Assembly (NCBI GenBank): GCA_900065925.1
Contig: LN890280.1
Coordinates: 488,451-552,450, forward strand
DNA: 64,000 bases
Direction: 5' to 3'
Origin: Nitrosotalea devaniterrae
Lineage (GTDB): Archaea > Thermoproteota > Nitrososphaeria > Nitrososphaerales > Nitrosopumilaceae
Shown in pieces: positions 35,868 through 43,099 of this stretch. Numbering within the stretch: position 1 is the first letter of the stretch; the number at the start of each line of letters is the position of its first letter. A program made the position numbers and the translations under genes. The notes beneath the pieces were generated by a model. That model did not search any database and was not told the origin of the DNA. It was given only the letters and a program-made list of their open reading frames with translations.

Positions 35868-36947
35868 CTATTTCCCTATCGAACCTTGTTCTATGTCAGA
35901 CAATTTTGTACCATTAAAAAAAGTATCAAGTGTCATTTTCATACCATAATCAAAAGGCATCATGGAATTAAAAATTACATGGTAACCATCTTGATAAAAC
36001 TCAAAGACGTAATCAGGAGGATTTCCTTTAACATCAGCATATGCAGCATGAGAATAAACAACATGATTTCCAAACTGCCACGCTTGAGCATATTTTATTA
36101 TATCATAATAACTAAAATCATTTTTTGACAACCCTGTACAGTTGCAATATGATATGTCAATGTGCGGAGTAGATATAGTGGGTTTGTCCAAAGTGTATCT
36201 GAAATATGCTTCATTGGCATCATATGATATATCAATTAGAAATGATCCATCTTCAAGAGATAGTGGTATTTGGACAGGTATTTTTGACTGACTCCTGTAT
36301 TTTCCTAGCAGAAATTTAGAAGAATTCAACACTTGGTCTTTTGATAAATGTCTGCCATCACCTATCAAGCCGTTCTTGTCTACAGTCCATGTTGGAGTTT
36401 TCACATAAATGTACCCAGAATCATCCACACCAAGGTCTAATTCGGGTAATGCATTTTCTATAGGTTTGGCCATTGCCTTCATGCCAAAAAAATATGATGC
36501 ACCGTCAATTGTTCGATACTCCTCAAAGTGACATACGTCCTGAATTTGTTGTCTTCCAGGCTGCGGCCAGTATTTTAGCATACAATGTGAATCCAAGTCA
36601 AGTATGCTATATGCTCTGTATGATGAAATGTCATTCTTGTCACCGCCAAGCCATGAAGGCAGTCGTATCAACAAAAATCTCTGGTATGCATTTGCACTGT
36701 CACTAAAGTTGTATGAGCTTGGATACATGAAATATCCAACATCATTTGGCATCATGTCTGATATCTTGACATAGCCTTCAGATGATCCAGATGAACCAGG
36801 ATAATTAGAAGAATGTAGGTAAATCCTGTCATTTTTTTCTGATGTTGTCGGAGGAGAAGTCAACACAATTATGCCATACACTACAATGGCAAAAGTAACT
36901 ATTGTAATCATAAAAATAGAGAATTTTGAAAAGTGTAGAGTTTTCAT
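35868..36947 (-). CDS. Secreted/membrane-anchored protein of the MKTLH family
   Basis: 359 aa. N-terminus MKTLHFSKFSIFMITIVTFA is a signal anchor. The rest is a beta-rich extracytoplasmic domain with Cys residues (CMLKYWPQ, DVCHFEEY, SYCNCTG). No catalytic motif recognised. It follows the 36951 gene by three bases, so both form one operon from the promoter at 38025. Likely a cell-surface or pseudoperiplasmic protein. Confidence 0.6.
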   Translation of the reverse strand: MKTLHFSKFSIFMITIVTFAIVVYGIIVLTSPPTTSEKNDRIYLHSSNYPGSSGSSEGYVKISDMMPNDVGYFMYPSSYNFSDSANAYQRFLLIRLPSWLGGDKNDISSYRAYSILDLDSHCMLKYWPQPGRQQIQDVCHFEEYRTIDGASYFFGMKAMAKPIENALPELDLGVDDSGYIYVKTPTWTVDKNGLIGDGRHLSKDQVLNSSKFLLGKYRSQSKIPVQIPLSLEDGSFLIDISYDANEAYFRYTLDKPTISTPHIDISYCNCTGLSKNDFSYYDIIKYAQAWQFGNHVVYSHAAYADVKGNPPDYVFEFYQDGYHVIFNSMMPFDYGMKMTLDTFFNGTKLSDIEQGSIGK

Positions 36948-36950
36948 TTT

Positions 36951-38024
36951 CTAGCTCTGCTGTCCAACTTGATTTCCTATAATTTCGATTTCTTGAGTTC
37001 CATTTGTAAATGGAATGGTAAAGCTTGATCCATTTGCTGTAGGTGCTAGATCAATATTTTCCTCCATACCATCAGCTAAAACAGTATGAAAGTCCTTGAA
37101 TGGTTTATCAGATGGGTTAAGATCAGTTATAAATTTTGGAATTGTTACCATAAGAGATCCATCACTGGTAGTTTGAATTTTTATTATAATACTTCGAGAT
37201 TGAAGATCATACTGGAGTTCTTTTATTTTTCCTCCAGAAATAGTGCTATTCAGGAGGTTTGTTTTAATCATAAAAGGACTTGGTAAATACCCCCATCCTA
37301 GCTCTGAGAGATGAAATGCAACAGTGGTTTTTACGCAAACTGGGAAATTACCTTCTGTCTTGAAAATTAATTGTAGATCGTCATTACATTTTACATCTTT
37401 AGCTGCAACACCTGATTTGAATTGCTTTAATGGTGACGCAAAATATGCAGGTGGTTTTTGTGCATATGTTTCATTGACATCATGAATTAGAAACTGGAAT
37501 GATTTTGAGATAGTCTGTTCATCACTGGTTTGAATAGGATCTTTTTGAATTATTATATGATATGAAAATGTGACAGTAACAGTTGCAGTTCCAGGTTCTG
37601 TTGCTACATAATTTGTAGTATAATCAGGACTAGTTCCAGTGATATTTTTTCCAGGATCTAACAATGGGGACCAACCTACCCCTGCACAGTTGATATTTTC
37701 TGCCTTGTTTTTGACATGATTATCGAGTATTATGGTGAAAAGCTCTGCCTGTGTGTCTTGGGCGGAACATTTTCCACCGTCCACCACTATTGGAACAGTA
37801 GAATTGTTGACCAGTGTTGCTGTGACAGTAAATGTATCTCCAACTTTTGGAATGGAGGGAGAAACTTTCAGATTGACAATTTGTGGATTTTTCGATAGGT
37901 TAGACTCTGGATAATTATTACAATTGAATCCTGGTTCTCCAGGACATGGTGCATAGGCATTGTTTACAGGTATGATTATCACTAGTATGAATAAAATTGG
38001 AATACCAGCAAAGGCGATTTTCAT
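36951..38024 (-). CDS. Secreted protein with two-Cys GLQ module
   Basis: 357 aa. Signal peptide (MKIAFAGIPILFILVIIIPVNNAYA), then an Ig-like domain (VGDTFTVTATLVNNSTVPI) related to that in the 38605 gene. Residues about 200-247 hold the conserved module QFKSGVAAKDVKC, then VCVKT...LGWGY. The C-terminal beta domain resembles that of the 58193 gene (FHTVLADG, SFTIPFTNGTQEIEIIG). Start matches the shared promoter cassette. Role unknown. Confidence 0.65.
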   Translation of the reverse strand: MKIAFAGIPILFILVIIIPVNNAYAPCPGEPGFNCNNYPESNLSKNPQIVNLKVSPSIPKVGDTFTVTATLVNNSTVPIVVDGGKCSAQDTQAELFTIILDNHVKNKAENINCAGVGWSPLLDPGKNITGTSPDYTTNYVATEPGTATVTVTFSYHIIIQKDPIQTSDEQTISKSFQFLIHDVNETYAQKPPAYFASPLKQFKSGVAAKDVKCNDDLQLIFKTEGNFPVCVKTTVAFHLSELGWGYLPSPFMIKTNLLNSTISGGKIKELQYDLQSRSIIIKIQTTSDGSLMVTIPKFITDLNPSDKPFKDFHTVLADGMEENIDLAPTANGSSFTIPFTNGTQEIEIIGNQVGQQS

Positions 38025-38096
38025 TTCTTACATGTACTGGACTGTTATAATTTAAAAAATTGGTGTAGATTGCCTCTGTAGTATTCTTATAGTTTA
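38025..38096 (-). promoter_or_regulatory. Shared surface-gene promoter cassette, copy A (divergent)
   Basis: On the minus strand: AAACTATAAGAATACT, then CTACACCAATTTTTTAAATT, then CAGTCCAGTACATG just before ATG 38024. It is the weakest of five copies but keeps the order of upstream box, T6AAA TATA box and CCAGTACAT. Confidence 0.6.
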
Positions 38097-38108
38097 AAAG
38101 AGTGGACC

Positions 38109-38148
38109 GGCCGGACACGCTACTGTACAGTGCATTTTTACGTTCCAT
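38109..38148 (-). repeat. 40-bp repeat, copy 2
   Basis: Second copy of the 35823 repeat, again starting at an ATG on the minus strand (MERKNALYSSVSG) and holding ACTGTACAGT. It lies between the 38210 gene end and promoter copy A. Not followed by a conserved coding sequence. Confidence 0.75.
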
Positions 38149-38209
38149 CGTGCCTAAATTTTCATACTATGTATTCGGTCATACTTTCTAACCTATGTTA
38201 CGGTACAAA

Positions 38210-38608
38210 TTATCGTACATGTATACTAGATGTTATATTAAAAACAGTATTTTGACCTGCAAACACTGAAACAAAATATTTTTGTTTAATCTCATTGTAA
38301 GTATAGATTGTGTACTTTCCAGCTGGAAGTTGTAATGAATAATGTGCATTAGCATTGGAGAAAGTCTTTCCTGCCATCGTGATGCCATCAGGTGCATACA
38401 CAAATACTTCATAGTTAGCACTCCTATTTGTTACACTACCCAAAGGACCACCATACACATATGATGACACATTACCAGAAAGGGTTCCATTGTTTTGTAA
38501 TGCCATGTTTGGAAGAGGAGTATTTAGTTCAGAGTTTAAAACGAAGACAACCATACTTGTTACCATAATTCCCAATATTGTGAATATTACAAGATGTAGA
38601 GGTTTCAT
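38210..38608 (-). CDS. Small secreted protein with carboxypeptidase-regulatory-like domain
   Basis: 132 aa. N-terminus MKPLHLVIFTILGIMVTSMV (signal anchor), then a beta-sandwich of the carboxypeptidase-regulatory/CnaB-like type (GGPLGSVTNRSANYEVFVYA, NAHYSLQLPAGKYTIYTY). The N-terminus is very similar to that of the 58193 gene. It overlaps the upstream PEF-CTERM gene by four bases (ATGA). Confidence 0.6.
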   Translation of the reverse strand: MKPLHLVIFTILGIMVTSMVVFVLNSELNTPLPNMALQNNGTLSGNVSSYVYGGPLGSVTNRSANYEVFVYAPDGITMAGKTFSNANAHYSLQLPAGKYTIYTYNEIKQKYFVSVFAGQNTVFNITSSIHVR

Positions 38609-39849
38609 TTTCTAAATCGTATCTTGTAAAGCGCAATTGTTAACACAATACTAATCAACATAACTGGAACTGTGAGAGGAAATTCTGGAACCATTGAGGT
38701 ACGGTTTGCATTCCCGCCTTCCACGTCAGTATGAATTGGTGAAGTGGAATTACAATCAAGCAGTGATTGAGAATTGTATTCATATCTAGAGTCAACCATG
38801 TAAAAACCCGAATTCATCATGGTGGAATTATATTTTGCAGATCCGAGTACAACAAAAAAATCAGTTTCAATCTGTGTATTTGTTGGACTGCCATAATTGT
38901 GACCGACATTTGCAAATTGATTAAATCGTATGTCGTGTGGAATTATGCCCAAGTTTTGAAAATATCCCCTTGTTGCAGTACTCATAGCACAGTATTCAGT
39001 ATAATTTTCACTCAAATTTGGCGGTACCGTATTTGACCATGGTACAGCTTTGCCTGATACTGGATATGATTCCTCACTACCCTCATATTTCATAATGACA
39101 TGAGAATAAGTCTCACCTGATGTTCCGTTACTTTGCTCTAGTATAGTATATCGATACCATATAGAAGAAGCCCATCCGCGAGTTATTAATTCGTCAAAGG
39201 TATTAGGAGTGACACAAGCAGGTTGACCATTTTCATTTTTCATAATAAATTGAAGACCTTCTTTGCATTTTACATCATTTGCGGCAATTCCTGACTTGAA
39301 TTGTTTCAGGGGAGTCAGTAAAGATGGGATGATGGGTACAGTAGAATGTAGAATTGAGATATTTGTATTATTATCATATATGTCAAACAGGAATGATTTG
39401 GACATGGTCTGTCTAATTTCTGGCTTGGTAGGATCGGTTTGATTTTTTGTGTAATATGAGAATGTTATAGTAGCATTGGTAGTTCCGGTGGCTACTGCTT
39501 TGTAGACAAGAGTTGTACCAGGACTAGTTTTGATAGTCGTTTCATTGGAATTGAGTGTTTGATGGAAAAGGGAATAAGCACATGTAAAATTATTATTTTG
39601 TACCGCAACGTGGTTATCAAATGTTACAGCAAACGGTCCTTCACAATCATCAATTACAACAGATATTGGATCTGGTGAATTATTCTCCAAAGTTGCAGTA
39701 ATTTTAAACACATCTCCAACTTTAATTGAAGATGGCTGAGTGTGAATGTCAACGATGTTCACATTGTTAGTATTATCAGCAAAGGCAATGTTATTAGCAA
39801 TACCAAGACTTACCACAAGAACTATTATTGAAAGGCATAGAGTTTTCAT
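38605..39849 (-). CDS. PEF-CTERM surface protein with Ig-like domain and GLQ module
   Basis: 414 aa. Signal peptide to about residue 24 (IAFA), an Ig-like domain (IKVGDVFKITATLENNSPDPI), the two-Cys module QFKSGIAANDVKCKEG...PACVTP...RGWAS (about 182-229), and a C-terminal sorting tail: VPEFPLTV, hydrophobic helix, then RFRK. This tail fits an archaeosortase PEF-CTERM signal, so the protein is probably anchored to the cell surface. First gene of an operon with the 38210 gene, driven by promoter copy B. Confidence 0.7.
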   Translation of the reverse strand: MKTLCLSIIVLVVSLGIANNIAFADNTNNVNIVDIHTQPSSIKVGDVFKITATLENNSPDPISVVIDDCEGPFAVTFDNHVAVQNNNFTCAYSLFHQTLNSNETTIKTSPGTTLVYKAVATGTTNATITFSYYTKNQTDPTKPEIRQTMSKSFLFDIYDNNTNISILHSTVPIIPSLLTPLKQFKSGIAANDVKCKEGLQFIMKNENGQPACVTPNTFDELITRGWASSIWYRYTILEQSNGTSGETYSHVIMKYEGSEESYPVSGKAVPWSNTVPPNLSENYTEYCAMSTATRGYFQNLGIIPHDIRFNQFANVGHNYGSPTNTQIETDFFVVLGSAKYNSTMMNSGFYMVDSRYEYNSQSLLDCNSTSPIHTDVEGGNANRTSMVPEFPLTVPVMLISIVLTIALYKIRFRK

Positions 39850-39910
39850 TTTGTATATGTACTGGATATGTATAGTTTAAAAAACTGGTGTAGGATTCTT
39901 CTAGTTTTTA
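39850..39910 (-). promoter_or_regulatory. Shared surface-gene promoter cassette, copy B
   Basis: On the minus strand AAAACTAGAAGAATCC, then ACACCAGTTTTTTAAACTAT, then ATCCAGTACAT and ATG 39849. TTTAAA lies about 32 bases before ATG, so the start should be at or close to the transcription start (near-leaderless). Confidence 0.75.
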
Positions 39911-40072
39911 GCACGGATTTAGAATCTCATATGACCCACTGGGGGAACTAATCAGTTAGTTTAGTTCTCTATACAATGAAAAAGTTCGAATTCTGTAAGA
40001 ACCCGTCTGATATTGGCTTTATTTCAAATTATTTTCAATTGAATCATCATTATTATGATTTGAGAGTTGATT
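39911..40072. other. Intergenic spacer, possible 37-codon frame
   Basis: A plus-strand frame from ATG 39976 (MKKFEFCKNPSDIGFISNYF...) runs 37 codons into the end of the metalloprotease gene. Nothing else supports it. No repeat or RNA recognised. Confidence 0.3.
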
Positions 40073-41377
40073 CTAAACATGAAATCTGAATCTCTTGGAA
40101 ATGATTACCACTCCGATTATTGATATTGCTATGATCATGCCTGAAAGAGGACCAAACTCTGGCGTTGTAACTTGATTTATGATCTCAAATGTGGTAGAAC
40201 TCTGAGGATTTCCTTGATAAGAAAGCATCACCGTATATTGACCCGAGTGATACTTACTTGTTATTGGTATTTTCAACTTATAGCTATGATCGCTTGAGGG
40301 TTGCAAGTAACGGTCATCTACTTTAACTCCATTTTCATCTGTTATAGTTAATTCAAACTCTCCATTTTGATTTGAACCCACACCGCCTGAAATTGTAATC
40401 AGTTGAACATGTCTATCATCTGTCAAAACTATTGGATTTACATCCACAGAAACATCTTGTGGAATCACTATCTGGGATGGTGATGGGAAAGATGGCTCTT
40501 GAGGCTGAATTTGTTGATTTTGTTGGGTGATAGGCAACACTGGAATGTAGAAACTTGGCGGTGGCGTTGTGTTGGTTATCTGCATGGTTAACATGGTTAA
40601 CTGATTAGACTGGAAAGGAGAGTCTTTCATTACTATGAAAAGTCCACTTGTACTTGATACATTATTGCATGTCATCAAAGGTGTGGTTATCCACCCATTC
40701 TGTGTGGCTTGTGTGCAGCTAGGATAAGATTCAAACATTCTGCCGTTGTCAAAATCAGTTTGTGATTGTACTGATGGTACAACATATGCATCAAATGCAA
40801 GGTCTTTGTTACTTGATGATACATAGTAACTAAATGAATTTGAAGAAAAACCTACACATGTTGGTGCAAAGTGATTATGGCCAGCACTTATCTGACTATG
40901 CTGAGTTATGGTTCCGTATTGAAAATAGGTTCCATCAGGATTCATCACATTATTTGGATCTGTACTATGACCCATGCCAAGTAAATGCCCTAGTTCATGT
41001 TCAGCAGTTTTATCCAAAGTGGCCCGTGAATATGGAAACCAAGTATTTTCACATACGCTATCACCAAGTGTGACTTGCATTATGTGACTTGCCAACAATG
41101 CCTCACCTGCCCAAGTCCCTCCAGTATTGTCTTTAATCCATTGGACCTCAAAATCATATTGTTGTTGAGGCGAATCAACCAGAACAAAATTTATGCTTGG
41201 ATTTGCATTATGCCACGCTGTAATTGCATCATCCATTACATTTGCAGCATTACTTGTTGCCCAATCTGGAAGCGGGTCCACATAAATTGTATAGGTTTTT
41301 GTTTCTTGTGCTTCAGATATTCCTATGCTTTCAAGACTAACCATGAAAATAAGTAATAAGATCATCGTTTTGTTCAT
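40073..41377 (-). CDS. Secreted metzincin metalloprotease with PEFG-CTERM tail
   Basis: 434 aa. Signal peptide (MILLLIFMVSLESIGISEAQ), then a matrixin/reprolysin-like domain with the zinc site HELGHLLGMGH near residue 129 and Met-turn NNVMNPDG near 144. A Pro/Gln linker leads to a beta-sandwich domain (about 300-400). The tail TPEFGPLSGMIIAISIIG...KRFRFHV is a PEFG-CTERM sorting signal. So it is a cell-surface protease. It is divergent from a wHTH gene, with a palindrome between them. Confidence 0.85.
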   Translation of the reverse strand: MNKTMILLLIFMVSLESIGISEAQETKTYTIYVDPLPDWATSNAANVMDDAITAWHNANPSINFVLVDSPQQQYDFEVQWIKDNTGGTWAGEALLASHIMQVTLGDSVCENTWFPYSRATLDKTAEHELGHLLGMGHSTDPNNVMNPDGTYFQYGTITQHSQISAGHNHFAPTCVGFSSNSFSYYVSSSNKDLAFDAYVVPSVQSQTDFDNGRMFESYPSCTQATQNGWITTPLMTCNNVSSTSGLFIVMKDSPFQSNQLTMLTMQITNTTPPPSFYIPVLPITQQNQQIQPQEPSFPSPSQIVIPQDVSVDVNPIVLTDDRHVQLITISGGVGSNQNGEFELTITDENGVKVDDRYLQPSSDHSYKLKIPITSKYHSGQYTVMLSYQGNPQSSTTFEIINQVTTPEFGPLSGMIIAISIIGVVIISKRFRFHV

Positions 41378-41404
41378 TCCACTAATTCTTCTTCAGGCTA
41401 TATA

Positions 41405-41421
41405 CACTACAATATGTAGTG
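41405..41421. promoter_or_regulatory. Palindrome between protease and wHTH gene
   Basis: CACTAC, five bases, GTAGTG, 27 bases from the protease start. Related words (ACTACATACACTA) continue to 41438. Fits an operator for the divergent winged-helix protein. Confidence 0.55.
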
Positions 41422-41477
41422 CTAGACTACATACACTATGCTTACAATTTTTGGTCTAGTCTAACATCACAATACTG

Positions 41478-41792
41478 TTGAGTCCAATCCAACGGAAAGA
41501 TTTTCTTGTATTTCTCAGGAAGATGTCTAAAAAGGGATTTTATGAGGTTCTTAACTATGTCTATGAGAAAAAGAGTGTTCATTACAATGAGGTACTGAAT
41601 TATGTGCTTGACAAAAAGATTGTTGATAGCAGAGCCTCTGTAACCATAGCCCTCAATGGATTGACAAATCTAGGTCTACTTGAGAGAACTGTTACTAATG
41701 CCAGACCAATTAGAACAAATTATCAGGTTAGTAAGACAGGTCATCAAATAATAAAGAATTTGAGAGATCTTGAAGCTGTTTTTTCCAAATAA
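41478..41792 (+). CDS. Winged-helix transcription regulator
   Basis: 104 aa starting at TTG 41478 (ATG codons downstream give shorter forms). Helices KKGFYEVLNYVYEKKSVHYNEV and SRASVTIALNGLTNLGLLER followed by a wing (PIRTNYQVSKTG) indicate an HTH of the HxlR/MarR-like winged type. It is divergent from the surface protease and probably controls it through the palindrome at 41405. Confidence 0.65.
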   Translation: MSPIQRKDFLVFLRKMSKKGFYEVLNYVYEKKSVHYNEVLNYVLDKKIVDSRASVTIALNGLTNLGLLERTVTNARPIRTNYQVSKTGHQIIKNLRDLEAVFSK

Positions 41793-41840
41793 CCATTGAA
41801 AACAAGTAATAATCTATTCTAACTGAATCTGATCATGCAT

Positions 41841-42064
41841 ATTTTGTTCTCACCTGGGAACAAAATCGCCTTATTTTCTCTACCACCTGGCAAAGAAATG
41901 TAATTTATTTTTGCTCTCAACTGATAGCAAAATATGCCTATTTTTGGTTTCACCTGAAACCAACGCTATTTTTGATCCAAATTTGGGCTAAAAATCAGAC
42001 GCATGCTAGTCTATGTTTTGGACTATGCATCATTTTGTATTTTTGCTTGCAAGTGCAAGCAAAA
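41841..42064 (+). repeat. Regular array of seven inverted repeats (hairpins)
   Basis: Centres lie near 41853, 41886, 41920, 41953, 41981, 42016 and 42052, about 33 bp apart. Hairpins 1-4 share the centre CACCTG or CAACTG (41851, 41884, 41918, 41951) with tetraloop ACCT or AACT. Stems differ in sequence but are self-complementary: TTTTGTTC/GAACAAAA, TTTCT/AGAAA, TTTTGCT/AGCAAAA, TTGGTTTC/GAAACCAA, CCAAA/TTTGG, AGTC/GACT and TTTTGCTTGC/GCAAGCAAAA. Left arms are T-rich and right arms A-rich. No coding role; function unknown. Confidence 0.85.
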
Positions 42065-42083
42065 TTTTTACCCTATTTTATCA

Positions 42084-42350
42084 ATGGCAAAAGATTCCAG
42101 AATTACTCGCAGACACAGTATAATTTCGAATTCAAGCATTGAAATTCAGGCTCAGATTTGCATTTTTTGTAACAAAGAGAAGCGAGGCGGAGCCATTCGT
42201 TACTATAGGATTGCTTGGAAGCTAATTTGGCACTTATCCCACAATCACAAAGATGAAGTGGGATTTGAGCATGAATTAAGGAGACTAAAACAGCTTGCAA
42301 TAGAAAATTCTTGCGTCAATAAATTGGAGGGCGTTAAAATTGTCAAATGA
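42084..42350 (+). CDS. Small C2H2-type zinc-finger protein
   Basis: 88 aa, start set at ATG 42084 (MAKDSRITRRHS); a frame extending upstream would run through the last hairpins. CIFC at residue 31 and HLSHNH at about 54 form a C2H2-like site, as in archaeal virus and plasmid zinc fingers. It overlaps the next gene by 11 bases. Confidence 0.55.
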   Translation: MAKDSRITRRHSIISNSSIEIQAQICIFCNKEKRGGAIRYYRIAWKLIWHLSHNHKDEVGFEHELRRLKQLAIENSCVNKLEGVKIVK

Positions 42351-42540
42351 TATCTCTGTAGTCTGTAGTAGATCAAAGTGTAAAAGACCAGCTGTGGTTT
42401 GTCGTTGGTATGTTAAGATAGATCCATATCCCGTATTAGTTGCCTATCTGTGTTCGGATTGCAAAGATGTTTTTCCATGGAATGAGGATATCATCAAGGA
42501 AGTAACAATGCTTCAACCGTCTGCTAAGGAACTGAAATGA
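42340..42540 (+). CDS. Small zinc-binding protein
   Basis: 66 aa from TTG 42340, overlapping the preceding zinc-finger gene. Cys groups CSRSKC and CSDC suggest a treble-clef-type zinc site. A 25-codon frame (MSFAQFTGVKRST...) follows at 42542. Function unknown; looks mobile-element derived. Confidence 0.5.
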   Translation: MSNDISVVCSRSKCKRPAVVCRWYVKIDPYPVLVAYLCSDCKDVFPWNEDIIKEVTMLQPSAKELK

Positions 42541-42611
42541 CATGTCGTTTGCACAATTCACTGGTGTAAAACGGTCAACTCAACAAAACAAGGAGATTGA
42601 ACGTCCAAAAT

Positions 42612-42748
42612 GTAAGTAAAACTAACAAAAAATGTCAGTTTTGGTTGATCAATGTAAGTTTTTGTCAGTTTTTCGTAGGTTTGCAAAGGGAAACTTACAA
42701 ACTGACAAACTTACACAATTTACTATATACCATACCTATCTTGTCAGT
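42612..42748. repeat. Iteron-like cluster of the 8-mer GTNAGTTT
   Basis: About ten copies: GTAAGT at 42612, GTCAGTTT 42634, GTAAGTTT 42654, GTCAGTTT 42664, GTAGGTTT 42675, inverted AAACTTAC 42691, AAACTGAC 42699 and AAACTTAC 42707 (head to tail at 8 bp), GTCAGTTT 42733 and GTCAGTAG 42741. The opposed blocks also form a long imperfect inverted repeat around GCAAAGGG. Confidence 0.75.
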
Positions 42749-42797
42749 TTGTCAGTAGAAAATGTCATCTTTTTTAAAAATATTTTTCGTTGAAATA

Positions 42798-42821
42798 ACT
42801 CTACTAGAGTGAGACACTCTA
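42798..42821. promoter_or_regulatory. Two overlapping dyads
   Basis: ACTCTA-C-TAGAGT (42798-42810) overlaps TAGAGTG-AGA-CACTCTA (42805-42821), so a central TAGAGT can pair either way. Looks like an operator or switchable hairpin. Confidence 0.5.
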
Positions 42822-43099
42822 ATCTATCTAAGACTTACACGCACGTTGACACGCGCATATTTTCTATCAATTATGTGGTAAACAGTTCTAATTTCAATCA
42901 TCTGTTAAAACATAATCAAATTACTTGATAGTTCTACAGTTGTTTCAAGGACTAATGGATAGTATTGGACTGACTTTGGATGATGGTTAATCTGTTAACC
43001 TTCTAACGATTCTAAAACTATCATTTCTACGTGATTTTTACTGGTTAAAAATGAATATCTGAATATTCTTAATTAATCTCAAACAATAAGGAAATAATC

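Larger units (their letters stand above)
42541..43099. other. Non-coding region with iteron-like cluster and dyads
   Basis: No gene beyond a 25-codon frame at its left edge. It contains the GTNAGTTT cluster (42612-42748), overlapping dyads at 42798-42821, and an AT-rich stretch leading to the ATP-grasp gene. The layout resembles a plasmid origin or a heavily regulated promoter. Confidence 0.5.

Noticed and set aside
37918-38148. Minus-strand 76-codon frame starting in the 40-bp repeat
   Set aside because: It runs through promoter copy A and the start of the 36951 gene in another frame; no coding signal beyond the repeat.
41841-42064. CRISPR array
   Set aside because: The units are self-complementary with varying stems rather than identical repeats with unique spacers, and no cas genes are near.
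42003-42083. Upstream extension of the C2H2 zinc-finger gene
   Set aside because: It would translate the last two hairpins of the array into a Cys/Phe-rich sequence; ATG 42084 gives a normal N-terminus.
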